Program-made: the position numbers and the translations under genes
Part shown: in pieces, positions 1 through 7,795 of the stretch
Layout: each line of letters begins with the position of its first letter
Numbering within the stretch: the stretch's first letter is position 1
Notes under the pieces: model-generated
Databases searched by the model: none
Seen by the model: only the letters and a program-made list of their open reading frames with translations
Told to the model about the DNA's origin: nothing
Assembly (NCBI RefSeq): GCF_000248055.1
Contig: NZ_BAFC01000004.1
Span: 1 to 64,000 of the forward strand
Length of the DNA: 64,000 nucleotides
Direction of reading: 5' to 3'
DNA from: Gordonia sputi NBRC 100414
Lineage (GTDB): Bacteria > Actinomycetota > Actinomycetes > Mycobacteriales > Mycobacteriaceae

Positions 1-994
1 GCGCGATGAGCTCAGGGATGAACCGGTGCGGGTCCGCATCGCCCTCGATCACACCCGTCAGCGTGCGTCCGAGCAGCAGATGTCCTTGATCGACGGTGAT
101 CTCGTTCTCGAGCTTGTGCAGACCGAGCGTGGCACACGCGCCGGGCGACCGCAGCGATTCGAGAGCCTGGCGCACAACGACTCCCGATCCAACCGCATCG
201 ATCGTGTAGTCGAGTCCGCCCGTCAGTTGCAGGATCTCCCACACGAGATCGCTGACCGCCGTGGGGTCGAACGTATGCGTGGCCCCGAGCTTCCGTGCGA
301 CCGCCAGACGTTCGGCATTCGGGTCGACGGCGATGATCGGATCACATCCTGCAGCCTTCGCAGCCATGACCGCTGCCAACCCAACCGTCCCGATCCCCCA
401 TACGCCGATGCTCTGCCCTTCACTGGGCCGATGCACGTTGAGCACCGCGCCCGCACCGGTGAGCAAACCACACCCGAGTGGTCCAAGGATTTCGATGGGC
501 AGTCGGTCGTCGACCTTTACCGCATTCCGTGTACTTGCGACAGCGTGAGTCGCGAAAGAGGATTGTCCGAACCAACTTCCATGGACTTCCCGTTCGCCAC
601 TGTGCAGTGTCGGCGTCCCGTCGAGACGGGTACCGAAGTAGTTGAGCGCGGCAAACAGCTCGCAGTACGCCGGGTGTCCTGATCGACAACTGGCGCACTC
701 GCGGCAGTGGTCGAAGGTGAGCACCACGTGGTCGCCGACCCCCAATTCGGTCACTCCGCGTCCGACGGCCTCGACCACTCCCGCACCTTCATGTCCCACA
801 ACGAAAGGGGTTGGCAGCGGGACAGTTCCGTTGATCGCGGTGAGGTCGGTGTGGCAGATGCCAACGCCCGCAATGGAGACGAGAACCTCGTCGGATTCCA
901 GATCGGTCGGGTAGACCTCTTCGATGGACGGTTCTTCACCGACTTCCGCAAAGACTGCGGCACGCATCCGACCGGAGCTCGGTGTCGTCGACAT
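1..994 (-). CDS. Zinc-dependent alcohol dehydrogenase, aryl/benzyl-alcohol type (3' end outside window)
   Basis: Medium-chain Zn alcohol dehydrogenase expected to oxidise an alcohol to an aldehyde with NAD(P). I translated 331 codons with no stop, so the C-terminus (roughly 40 residues for this family) lies beyond the window start. Visible motifs: catalytic-zinc segments GICHTD and GHEGAG, the four structural-zinc cysteines in HCRECASCRSGHPAYC, and a Rossmann motif GIGTVG. The segment around GVWGIGTVGLAAVMAAK resembles aryl/benzyl-alcohol dehydrogenases, so the substrate class is inference. The ATG lies 1 nt after the TGA of the upstream aldehyde dehydrogenase, so the two are translationally coupled and probably catalyse consecutive steps. 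Confidence 0.85.
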   Translation of the reverse strand, partial: MSTTPSSGRMRAAVFAEVGEEPSIEEVYPTDLESDEVLVSIAGVGICHTDLTAINGTVPLPTPFVVGHEGAGVVEAVGRGVTELGVGDHVVLTFDHCRECASCRSGHPAYCELFAALNYFGTRLDGTPTLHSGEREVHGSWFGQSSFATHAVASTRNAVKVDDRLPIEILGPLGCGLLTGAGAVLNVHRPSEGQSIGVWGIGTVGLAAVMAAKAAGCDPIIAVDPNAERLAVARKLGATHTFDPTAVSDLVWEILQLTGGLDYTIDAVGSGVVVRQALESLRSPGACATLGLHKLENEITVDQGHLLLGRTLTGVIEGDADPHRFIPELIA

Positions 995-995
995 C

Positions 996-2511
996 TCAGT
1001 CCTCTCTCGGTACGACGAGGTCGTACACCTTGTTCTCGATCCGACGGGCGAGATCGACGTGAACGAACTTCTCCTCGGTGTACTCGTCGAGGGCATGTGG
1101 TCCGAGCTCGCGTCCGTTGCCGCTCTGCTTGTAGCCGCCGAACGGATACAACGCATTCACCATGTGCCAGTCGTTGATCCACACCGTGCCCGATTCGATC
1201 TGTGCCGCGACGTCGAGAGCCGCGTCGATATCCTCGCTCCAGGCCCCGGCAGACAGTCCGTACTCGCTCGCTGTCGTTGGCGATCGCGACCGCTTCGGCC
1301 ACGCTTCGATACTTGATGACGACGAGAACGGGACCGAAGATCTCCTCCTGCGCGATCGTCATCCAATTGTCGACGTCGGTGAAAATAGTTGGGCCGAACC
1401 AGTTTCCGGAATCAAACACTCCGCCGCTCAGGCGCGCGCCACCGAAAGCCAGTGTTGCGCCTTCCTTCGTACCCAATTCGACGTAGTGCTCGATGCGTTG
1501 ACGTTGTTCGGCCGAGATGATCGGTCCCATATCGGTATCGAAGTCGTCTGGATCACCTACACGAATGGCGGCCGCGCGTTCGACGAGCCGTGCGACGAAT
1601 TCGTCGTGCAACGATTCCGGCAGCAGCAGGCGTGTACCTGATTCACATGCCTGTCCCTGGTAGAGACAGAAGGCGAAGAGAGCCGCGTCAACCGCCTGCG
1701 AGAGATCGGCGTCAGGCAGGATGATGTTTGCACCCTTGCCGCCGAGTTCGAGGGTCACCTTCTTGATGTTCACGGCCGAGAGCTCGGTGATGGTGCGGCC
1801 CACCGCAGTTGAGCCTGTGAAGGCAACCTTGCGGACGTCAGGATGAGCGGCCAATCGCGCTCCGACCACCTCGCCCGGCCCGGTCACGACGTTGAAGACG
1901 CCCGCGGGGATGCCCGCGTCGTCGGCCGCGCGAGCCATCTCGAGGAGAGTCAATGGCGTCTTCTCATCCGGCTTCAGAACGATCGTGTTGCCTGCCGCCA
2001 GTGCGGGGCCGAACTTCCACACCGCCAGCAGCATCGGGAAGTTCCACGGAACGATGCCCGCGACAACCCCGAACGGCTCCCGACGAACGATCCCTGCTGC
2101 GGCGGTCGGATAGCCGAGCATCGGCCCGCTGCGGGTGAATTCGTAACTCGCCGCGAGATCGGCAAAGTACTGCAGATGCGAAATCGCGTAGCCGACATGG
2201 AATGCCATTGCCTGTCGTCGAGTCACCCCGTTCTCGGCAATATGCAGATCGACGAGATCGTCCATGCGCTCGTTGAGGATCTCGACCCACCGCGACATCA
2301 CCTTCGCACGTTCCTCCGGAGGCGTGTTCCGCCATTCGCCGTCACGGTGTGCCCGCAATGCCGAAGCAACTGCGCGGTCAGCGTCGTCGGCGTTGCCGAA
2401 TGCGACGGTCGCCACCAACTCATCCGACGCCGGGTTGATCACTTCGGTGCTGACGGCCGAGTCGACCCAGTCGCCGTCGATGTACATCTCATAGTGCAAC
2501 GATGTGGTCAC
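996..2511 (-). pseudogene. Aldehyde dehydrogenase, frameshifted by a 4-bp duplication
   Basis: NAD(P)-dependent aldehyde dehydrogenase (oxidises aldehydes to acids). It starts at a GTG preceded by GAGAGGAGC. The first ~415 residues are canonical: PWNFP, the Glu in LELGGKGA, the catalytic Cys in YQGQACESG, and EEIFGPV. After IANDSE the frame is lost; the remaining family sequence (YGLSAGAWSEDID..., WINDWH, PFGGYKQSG) continues in another frame to a TGA at 996. Deleting 4 bases at the CTCG repeat (1263-1272) restores a full-length ~500-residue protein. Both parts look otherwise intact, so this is a very recent lesion or a sequencing error. It sits between an SCP2 protein and an alcohol dehydrogenase in one operon. 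Confidence 0.85.
1263..1272. repeat. CTCG tandem repeat (2.5 units) at the aldehyde dehydrogenase frameshift
   Basis: The + strand reads CTCGCTCGCT. One 4-bp unit fewer would give an uninterrupted aldehyde dehydrogenase frame (AND-SEYG-LSAG instead of AND-SERV-RTV). Slipped-strand mispairing at this unit is the simplest cause. Confidence 0.85.
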
Positions 2512-2538
2512 GAATGCTCCTCTCTCGCGCGAGAACCG

Positions 2539-2943
2539 TCAGGCGTTCTCGGCGTCCTTGACCGACACCAGATCTCGATAGATCGGAAACACCGGCTTAG
2601 CGGCTGGGATGAGCTTGAGAATCTTCGACACCGGCCCCTTCGCCTTCACCTGCCCCTTGGCGAGTCCCACTGCGACGTTGTACTCACCGCGCCAGAACTT
2701 GTTGCCGTTGTCCGCGGACATCGACATCCGCACATCCGGGGTCAACTCGCTGTCGCCTTCAATGACCGAGATAGCCGGTTCCTTCAAGACAACGGTGATC
2801 GACGCATCGGGCGCCGAATAGTCCAGTCGGAGAACAATATTGGCCGCCCGCAGTGTTGACCCGACGCCGTCGACACCATCGGCCTGCTTGAACACGCCAC
2901 CGAGATACTCGTACACCTCGGATGCGTCAGCGAAGTAGCTCAT
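2539..2943 (-). CDS. SCP2 sterol-carrier-domain protein
   Basis: 134-residue protein made of a single SCP2-type lipid-binding domain, including the patterns LRLDYSAPDASITVVL, DVRMSMSADNGNKFWRGEYN and a C-terminal AKGPVSKILKLIPAAKP. SCP2 domains bind sterols, fatty acids or other hydrophobic ligands; in actinomycetes such small proteins often lie with dehydrogenases of lipid or xenobiotic degradation. I chose the ATG at 2943 over an in-frame start 6 codons upstream because AGAGAGGGA lies about 7 nt before it. It is the first gene of the aldehyde/alcohol dehydrogenase operon and directly follows a palindromic operator, so it is probably under TetR control. Confidence 0.8.
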   Translation of the reverse strand: MSYFADASEVYEYLGGVFKQADGVDGVGSTLRAANIVLRLDYSAPDASITVVLKEPAISVIEGDSELTPDVRMSMSADNGNKFWRGEYNVAVGLAKGQVKAKGPVSKILKLIPAAKPVFPIYRDLVSVKDAENA

Positions 2944-2998
2944 CGTAGATCCCTCTCTCACCGGCGATCGGCCGCCCGATGTGTGACGACTATCTCAC

Positions 2999-3016
2999 TG
3001 ACCGTACGTACAGTCA
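2999..3016. promoter_or_regulatory. Palindromic TetR-type operator candidate
   Basis: TGACCGTACGTACAGTCA is an 18-bp inverted repeat with one mismatched pair, flanked by an outer GTGTGAC/GTCACAC pair (2981-2987 and 3020-3026). It lies between the TetR gene and the SCP2-dehydrogenase operon, where a repressor of that operon should bind. Confidence 0.6.
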
Positions 3017-3068
3017 ATAGTCACACTACGGCTCGATCCAGCCGCTTTCCGGTATGAGAAAACCGCTC

Positions 3069-3779
3069 TCAGCTGGGCGTAGCGCCTCCGTCGAGGACCT
3101 CGTACACCGCCGCACGGACCCGGCCGGCGGGATCGATCAAGGCATCGATGCCTTCGCTGGACAGCATCAGGCCTCGAAGAATCAGCAGGACATACGTGGT
3201 GGCGACGTCGTCGTTGGACTGCGAACCGGCGGGGTTGAACCACGTCCACATCCATTGCGTACCACCAAAGATCTGCAGCGCCAGGATCGACGAGTTGCCG
3301 TCGTGGAAGACCCCCGTGCTCATCCCCTCATCGAGGATTGCCTTGACGAGATCACGGTATTCGTGGCGTAGGTCGCGGGATCGTCGCATCGACGGGGCGT
3401 CGTTGAAGCGCACGATCTCACGCTGGAACGCGACCGTTTCCGTTCGCCCGTAGGTCTGGTACATGGTGAACGCCCAGACCAGACCAGCCAGACGCTCCTC
3501 GACGGCGTCGAGGCGCCCGACAATGTCTTGCGCCTCGACGAGCCGCTTCTCCATGTAGCGCTCGTGGGCGTCGGCAAACAGCCGTTCCTTGGTGCCGAAG
3601 TGGTGGACGATGGTGCCCTTGCTGATGCCCAATTCGTCGGCGATGGATCCGAAATTGGTGCCGTCGTATCCCGACTCCGCCACGTGGCGAGTGAATGCGT
3701 CTCGAATTTCGTCGCGACTGCTCGGACGCGCATTCGCTGTCGAGCGCCGTTTACTCGTCGAAACCGATTCCGTCACCAC
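3069..3779 (-). CDS. TetR family transcriptional regulator
   Basis: 236-residue regulator with a TetR N-terminal helix-turn-helix: residues ~23-70 include DAFTRHVAESGYDGTNFGSIADELG and GISKGTIVHHFGTKERLF (the second is the recognition-helix region). The C-terminal ligand domain is not assignable to a compound. The start is a GTG pair preceded by GGGAGGG. It is followed on the same strand, after a 125-bp gap containing a palindrome, by the SCP2/aldehyde dehydrogenase/alcohol dehydrogenase operon, the likely target. Confidence 0.88.
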   Translation of the reverse strand: MVTESVSTSKRRSTANARPSSRDEIRDAFTRHVAESGYDGTNFGSIADELGISKGTIVHHFGTKERLFADAHERYMEKRLVEAQDIVGRLDAVEERLAGLVWAFTMYQTYGRTETVAFQREIVRFNDAPSMRRSRDLRHEYRDLVKAILDEGMSTGVFHDGNSSILALQIFGGTQWMWTWFNPAGSQSNDDVATTYVLLILRGLMLSSEGIDALIDPAGRVRAAVYEVLDGGATPS

Positions 3780-3831
3780 CTCAGTTTGCCCTCCCCCGCG
3801 CTCACGCGGGCAGCCGCGTCAAGGTCGCGCC

Positions 3832-3898
3832 CGCGTCAGCGTCGAATTCCGCCCGAACAATCGGGGCTCGCTGGGTCTCAGACCTGTTCACCATCCGA
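3832..3898 (+). pseudogene. Decayed 3' fragment of a paralogue of the adjacent secreted protein
   Basis: The stretch encodes RVSVEFRPNNRGS, matching RVRIEFRPTNRGA near the end of the secreted protein at 4103-4591. After a short deletion and change of frame it gives SDLFTIR, matching its C-terminal SDVFTIR. A hairpin repeat follows, as it does after the intact gene. No intact start or body is visible, so this looks like the tail of a former tandem copy. It occupies part of the 323-nt gap 3780-4102. Confidence 0.7.
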
Positions 3899-3910
3899 CG
3901 ACGCAGCCAG

Positions 3911-3972
3911 ATGTGTGTCGTATCGAAGGATGTGTGTGCTGCAGCGCCCACATCCTTACGTAAGACACACAT
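3911..3972. repeat. 62-bp hairpin repeat, copy 1
   Basis: Outer arms ATGTGTGTC and GACACACAT enclose a near-palindrome starting GGATGTG and ending CACATCC, centred on GCTGCAGC, followed by CTTACGTAAG. Copy 2 at 4612-4673 shares most bases in the same order. It follows the decayed paralogue tail; a terminator-like role is likely, although no T-run is present. Confidence 0.75.
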
Positions 3973-4102
3973 TTACCGCACTCCTCGTCTTTACCGCACC
4001 ACTCGGCACCAGACGAGCCGATGGTCGCGGCCGTCGGTAACGAAATGCCACGCATTCTGCGAACTCGGCTAACACACCCCGCCCCGATCCCGACAGATCA
4101 GT

Positions 4103-4591
4103 ATGGGACACCTCAGAAAGCTCGGCGCGGCGGCTGCGGCGACCGCGATCATCGGCTCAGGGATCACCGCGGGCACCGCCTCGGCGTCGATCTTTCACAA
4201 CGGTCCCGGCGGCGGATTCCAAACCTCCACCACCCCCTGTACGGGCATCAGTCCCAACGTGATCGACCTGCCCTACTCCGGGAGAATCTCTGTCTCCCAA
4301 TCAAATCCGCTCCGAAGCGGCTACGCCGACATCCGGATCGACGCCAACATGTCGGTCTGGGGCTATACCAACCTGATCGACGTCCGCTGGCGAAACCTCG
4401 GCACCGGCAAGACCGGGCAGTTGCGCGGCCAACTCGGTGTACGCCTCTCCGACGGTGGCACGATGAAGACCTTCGAGGGCGTGAACACCGGCCCGGGCCG
4501 CGTCCGCATCGAGTTCCGGCCGACCAACCGGGGCGCACTGCTGACCACACCGGCCACCTCGCAGTGCTCAGACGTGTTCACCATCCGATAA
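4103..4591 (+). CDS. Small secreted protein of unknown function
   Basis: 162-residue protein with a clear signal peptide: MGHLRKLGAAAAATAIIG followed by a small-residue region ending TASAS, so cleavage near residue 29-31 is expected. The mature part is about 130 residues with only two cysteines (in TTPCTG and SQCSDVF), compatible with one disulfide. It is rich in beta-prone alternating sequence and ends in SDVFTIR. I do not recognise the family. No Shine-Dalgarno is obvious, so a leaderless or weakly translated start is possible. A hairpin repeat follows the stop, and a decayed paralogue plus the same repeat lie upstream, showing a past tandem duplication. Confidence 0.7.
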   Translation: MGHLRKLGAAAAATAIIGSGITAGTASASIFHNGPGGGFQTSTTPCTGISPNVIDLPYSGRISVSQSNPLRSGYADIRIDANMSVWGYTNLIDVRWRNLGTGKTGQLRGQLGVRLSDGGTMKTFEGVNTGPGRVRIEFRPTNRGALLTTPATSQCSDVFTIR

Positions 4592-4611
4592 CTCGGCCAA
4601 CCGGCGGCTAA

Positions 4612-4673
4612 ATGTGTGTCGAATCGAAAGAGTTGGGTGCTGCAGCACCCACATCCTTACGTAAGACACAAAT
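4612..4673. repeat. 62-bp hairpin repeat, copy 2
   Basis: Arms ATGTGTGTC and GACACAAAT enclose a perfect palindrome TGGGTGCTGCAGCACCCA and then CATCCTTACGTAAG. It lies between the convergent secreted-protein gene and IclR gene and probably terminates transcription from one or both sides. Confidence 0.75.
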
Positions 4674-4686
4674 CTAGCGAGCCCCA

Positions 4687-5397
4687 TCAACCGGCAACGC
4701 CTCCATCAAGCCATTCCCGCGCCCGCCGCGCGGCCTTGTCCACGGCCCGCCCGGTGCCGGTTCGACGACCGACCACCACGACGACGCCGACCAACAGCCC
4801 GCGCTCGAACACCGGAACACCCGCGGCGCGGATCTCGGGATCGGCGAGCCCGTCGCTGATCGCATGGCCGCGACGTCGAATCCCGGCGACCTCACGACGG
4901 AAACCAACGGCGTCGGCCGGTCCGGCGTGCACCGCCAACAACCGGTCGCGCTCACCGTCGTCGGCGAAAGCCAGGAACGTACGCCCGGCCGCCGTACGAA
5001 GAAGTGGTCGCGGACGGTACTCCCCGACCACCGCTTCTGCATACTCCGACACCTCGCCGACACTCCCGAGATACACGACGTCGGAGCCGACGAGCACCGC
5101 AAGCGCTACCGGCAGACCTGTGTACTCCGCCAGCGCCGCAAGCCCATCGGAGTCGATCGGCGGCGCATCGGCATGGGCCGCGATCAGCCGCAACGTCATC
5201 AGCCGCGGACCCAGACGGTACCCGCGGTCGGATCGAACCAGGTATCCACACGACACCAGGTCATCAAGCAGATCCGACGCCGACGACACCGGTGCGTCCA
5301 CAGAGCGCGCAATCTCGCTCAGCGACAACGGTTTCGACGCGCGAGCGACCTCTTCCAGTACCCGGTCGGCTCGCACGACGGCGCGTTGTCCACCCAC
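4687..5397 (-). CDS. IclR family transcriptional regulator
   Basis: 236-residue regulator: N-terminal winged helix (VRADRVLEEVARASKPLSLS then EIARSVDAPVSSASDLLDDL, residues ~8-60), then an IclR-type effector domain with GLPVALAVLVGSDVVYLG and a C-terminal GVPVFERGLLVGVVVVVGR. It begins at a GTG and is transcribed divergently from a CoA-transferase gene, with only 64 bp between them, so that gene is the likely target. The effector is unknown; acyl-CoA-related or aromatic acids would fit the neighbour. Confidence 0.85.
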   Translation of the reverse strand: MGGQRAVVRADRVLEEVARASKPLSLSEIARSVDAPVSSASDLLDDLVSCGYLVRSDRGYRLGPRLMTLRLIAAHADAPPIDSDGLAALAEYTGLPVALAVLVGSDVVYLGSVGEVSEYAEAVVGEYRPRPLLRTAAGRTFLAFADDGERDRLLAVHAGPADAVGFRREVAGIRRRGHAISDGLADPEIRAAGVPVFERGLLVGVVVVVGRRTGTGRAVDKAARRAREWLDGGVAG

Positions 5398-5461
5398 GCC
5401 GACATCTTACGTATATTCGGAAAATCACCGGCGGTGCGAGCGCGACGCGAAGATTGGAGAC

Positions 5462-6832
5462 ATGCCAACCACCACGCCGCGCGTCTCCGACATCGTCGAC
5501 GGTCTGACCGCCCTCACCGGAACCGCCGTCGGTCCGACGCGCATCACCGGAACCGACCCGATCACGCCTTCACCCCACCGAATCGGCGACGCATCGGCAG
5601 CGGCGATCGCGGCGTTCGGCGCCCAGATCGCAGCGCTGGGTGACAGCTCGCGAGTGTCCGTGAGTGTCTCCGACGCCGTCGACCAACTGCGTGCCGCATA
5701 CCTGACGACGATCAACGGTCAATCAACCGGATCGGTCGCAGAAGACCCAACAGCACTGCGCAACAACGACTTCTATCGCACTGCCGACGGCTGGACGTTC
5801 TTGATCACCACCTTTCCGCACCAACGCGACGCCGTGTGCTCCGTCCTGAACTGCCCGCCGACAAAGGAGCGCATTGCACAGGCCGCTCTCGCATGGAAGT
5901 CCGTTGCCCTCGAAGAAGCCGTGGTTGCGGCGGGCGGCGTTGCGGCCGCAGCACGAACCGCCGAACAGTGGGCCGCGTCGCCGGTAGGCATCGACGTCGC
6001 GCGACGACCGGTCATCGACCTGGAACGCATCGACGACGCCGACTACGAATTCCTCACCGCACCAAGAGAATGGCCGCCGCTGAATGGCGTTCGAGTTGTG
6101 GACATGACTCATGTGATCGCCGGGCCGGTGAGCACCGAACTGCTGGCCGCTTTCGGAGCCGACGTCGTGCACGTCACCCGACCCGACCTCGTCGACCCGC
6201 ACCCCATGCCAGCGCTCACCGGTGGCGGAAAACGCAACGCCTACTGCGATGTTCGCGACCCAGACCAGTTGGCCGAACTCACCGATCTGATCGCCGACGG
6301 CGACGTCTTCGTGAACGCCTACCGCGGCCTACAGCGCCACGACCTCGATGCCGAGCACCTCGCACGACGGCGACCGGGCATCATCGTCGTCGAATATCAC
6401 TGCTGGGGCTCGGACGGACCGTGGGGAGATCGCGGCGGATTCGATCAACTCGCCCGCTCAGCAACCGGTTTCAGCCTGGAAGAGGGACGCGGCGGGCCGC
6501 CGACACTACCCCCGACACACCTCCTCAACGACTATCTGGCCGCTTACCTCGGCGCGACGGGAATCGTTGCCACGCTTCGTCGTCGACAATCTGAGGGCGG
6601 TTCATGGAGGGTGCGCGTGCGACTCGCGCGCGTGTGCACCTGGGTGCAATCTCTCGGTCCGTCGGGCGCCGACTCCGACATCGACTGGGGCACAAGGTCA
6701 ATCGAGCTGACTACAGTCGACGGCCCGTTCGGCCGTATCGACGAACCGGTCATCCCCATCATGTTCGACGGCAAGCCCACGCCGCGACCGCTACCCGCGC
6801 GCCCCCTCGGCACGTCGCCACTGGCGTGGTGA
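5462..6832 (+). CDS. Family III (CaiB/BaiF) CoA-transferase, permuted two-part type
   Basis: 456-residue member of the class III CoA-transferases, which move CoA between carboxylic acids. The canonical start signature (NGVRVVDMTHVIAGPVSTEL) appears only at about residue 212, and the catalytic-Asp region is GGFDQLARSATG near residue 335. The first ~200 residues (NNDFYRTADGWTFLITTFPH, RTAEQWAASPVG) instead resemble the C-terminal part of ordinary family members, so the order is permuted. This layout is known in actinobacterial and proteobacterial relatives. I chose the ATG after TTGGAGAC; the reading frame stays open far upstream but with non-protein-like sequence. Divergent from, and probably controlled by, the IclR gene. 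Confidence 0.85.
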   Translation: MPTTTPRVSDIVDGLTALTGTAVGPTRITGTDPITPSPHRIGDASAAAIAAFGAQIAALGDSSRVSVSVSDAVDQLRAAYLTTINGQSTGSVAEDPTALRNNDFYRTADGWTFLITTFPHQRDAVCSVLNCPPTKERIAQAALAWKSVALEEAVVAAGGVAAAARTAEQWAASPVGIDVARRPVIDLERIDDADYEFLTAPREWPPLNGVRVVDMTHVIAGPVSTELLAAFGADVVHVTRPDLVDPHPMPALTGGGKRNAYCDVRDPDQLAELTDLIADGDVFVNAYRGLQRHDLDAEHLARRRPGIIVVEYHCWGSDGPWGDRGGFDQLARSATGFSLEEGRGGPPTLPPTHLLNDYLAAYLGATGIVATLRRRQSEGGSWRVRVRLARVCTWVQSLGPSGADSDIDWGTRSIELTTVDGPFGRIDEPVIPIMFDGKPTPRPLPARPLGTSPLAW

Positions 6833-6842
6833 CCACACGGCA

Positions 6843-7274
6843 TTAGCCACCGAGTCGGGACAGGTACCCCAGCAGCGTCGACATCTCGGCGTCGTCCAAG
6901 GCGCCGAACACCTCACGCTGAACCGCCGCAATCACTCGTTCCAGGTCAGCCAGCGTGCGTTCGCCCAAAGCAGTCAGCGACACCAGCTTTCGTTGCCGGT
7001 GAGCTGGATCGGCCGTTCGCTCGACCATCCCCCGAGCCTCCAGGTCGCGGACCGTCACCGCTACGTCGCGACGGTCGAGTTCTGCCGCACGGCCGAGTTC
7101 CGTCTGACTCACCGGGCCGAGGTCGGCCACGACCGCCAGCACGCGAAACTCATAGCCCGTGACGCCCGCGATGCGCAGTCGCTCGTGCAGCACCTGATGC
7201 GAACGCGCAGCGGCGCGCGAGAGCTGCCACGTCGGCAAGTCGGTTAACCGATGCGGCGTCGAAGAATCACTCAC
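6843..7274 (-). CDS. MarR family transcriptional regulator
   Basis: About 143 residues from a GTG start (VSDSSTPHRL); an in-frame start 12 codons further upstream would overlap the operators and is less likely. Winged helix-turn-helix: GYEFRVLAVVADLGPVSQTE, LGRAAELDRRDVAVTVRDLE (recognition helix) and the wing RTADPAHRQRKLVSLT. It diverges from a small HTH-like gene and a DJ-1 family gene, with two TTGGT-N3-ACCAA sites in the shared promoter, so autorepression together with control of those genes is the natural model. Its 3' end converges on the CoA-transferase 10 bp away. Confidence 0.88.
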   Translation of the reverse strand: MSDSSTPHRLTDLPTWQLSRAAARSHQVLHERLRIAGVTGYEFRVLAVVADLGPVSQTELGRAAELDRRDVAVTVRDLEARGMVERTADPAHRQRKLVSLTALGERTLADLERVIAAVQREVFGALDDAEMSTLLGYLSRLGG

Positions 7275-7276
7275 TG

Positions 7277-7315
7277 TTGGTACCACCAATGGTCTGCTAC
7301 TGTTGGTCACACCAA
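7277..7315. promoter_or_regulatory. Paired MarR operators (TTGGT-N3-ACCAA, twice)
   Basis: TTGGTACCACCAA (7277-7289) and TTGGTCACACCAA (7303-7315) are two inverted repeats with identical arms, 26 bp centre to centre, filling the divergent promoter between the MarR gene and the 7337 gene. Confidence 0.8.
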
Positions 7316-7336
7316 CGGTACACGCGGGAGGTCACC

Positions 7337-7735
7337 ATGACACGCTCACTGCCCCAGATCATCGGCTCCACCGAGAGCGCGCTCGGCGCACTCCTCGATC
7401 ACGCGCTCGCGCCCTTCCCGGCCCTCGGCCGAGACGAGTGGATCTACCTGAACATGAGCCTCGCCGGTGCGCCTCTTGCTGCGATCGCGGCAACCCTGCA
7501 GCGGTCCGTCGAATCTGTCGAGCGCATACGAATCACACTCCGCGACAACGGAATCCTCGACGCCGCGGGCGTACTCACCAGCTCCGGCAATGACCAACTC
7601 ACAGCCGCACGCGAATCCGTCACCACAGCAACGGCCCAACTCACCGCCGACATCGACGCATCCGACATCGACGCCACCGCCAGGACTCTCGAGCTCATCC
7701 AACAGCGGGCCCGCGCGCAGGCCACCGCCGGTTGA
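7337..7735 (+). CDS. Small helix-turn-helix-like protein of unknown function
   Basis: 132 residues. The ATG at 7337 has a strong GGGAGGT Shine-Dalgarno; the open frame upstream runs through the operators and is not protein-like. Residues ~30-75 (EWIYLNMSLAGAPLAAIAAT, then SVESVERIRITLRDNGIL) look like a winged-helix core related to MarR-type domains, but there is no full-length match I can name. The C-terminal third is Ala/Thr/Asp-rich and helical. It sits between paired MarR operators and the DJ-1 family gene, and is probably co-transcribed with the latter. It might be a partner of the divergent MarR protein; this is inference. Confidence 0.7.
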   Translation: MTRSLPQIIGSTESALGALLDHALAPFPALGRDEWIYLNMSLAGAPLAAIAATLQRSVESVERIRITLRDNGILDAAGVLTSSGNDQLTAARESVTTATAQLTADIDASDIDATARTLELIQQRARAQATAG

Positions 7736-7795
7736 CACTGCTTACATATGCCCTTACCGTCGGACCAACACACCACCGACGGAAAGCCGCACACG

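Noticed and set aside
751-1260. C-terminal continuation of the aldehyde dehydrogenase frame to 751
   Set aside because: This is out-of-frame translation after the 4-bp duplication; the true C-terminus continues in another frame and ends at 996.
4616-5461. 5' extension of the CoA-transferase frame back to 4616
   Set aside because: It is antisense to the IclR gene, Ser/Thr/Pro/Arg-rich, and a start with local support exists at 5462.
6993-7336. Alternative upstream starts for the MarR gene and the 7337 gene
   Set aside because: Both would run through the paired operators; the downstream starts have better positions and, for 7337, a strong ribosome site.
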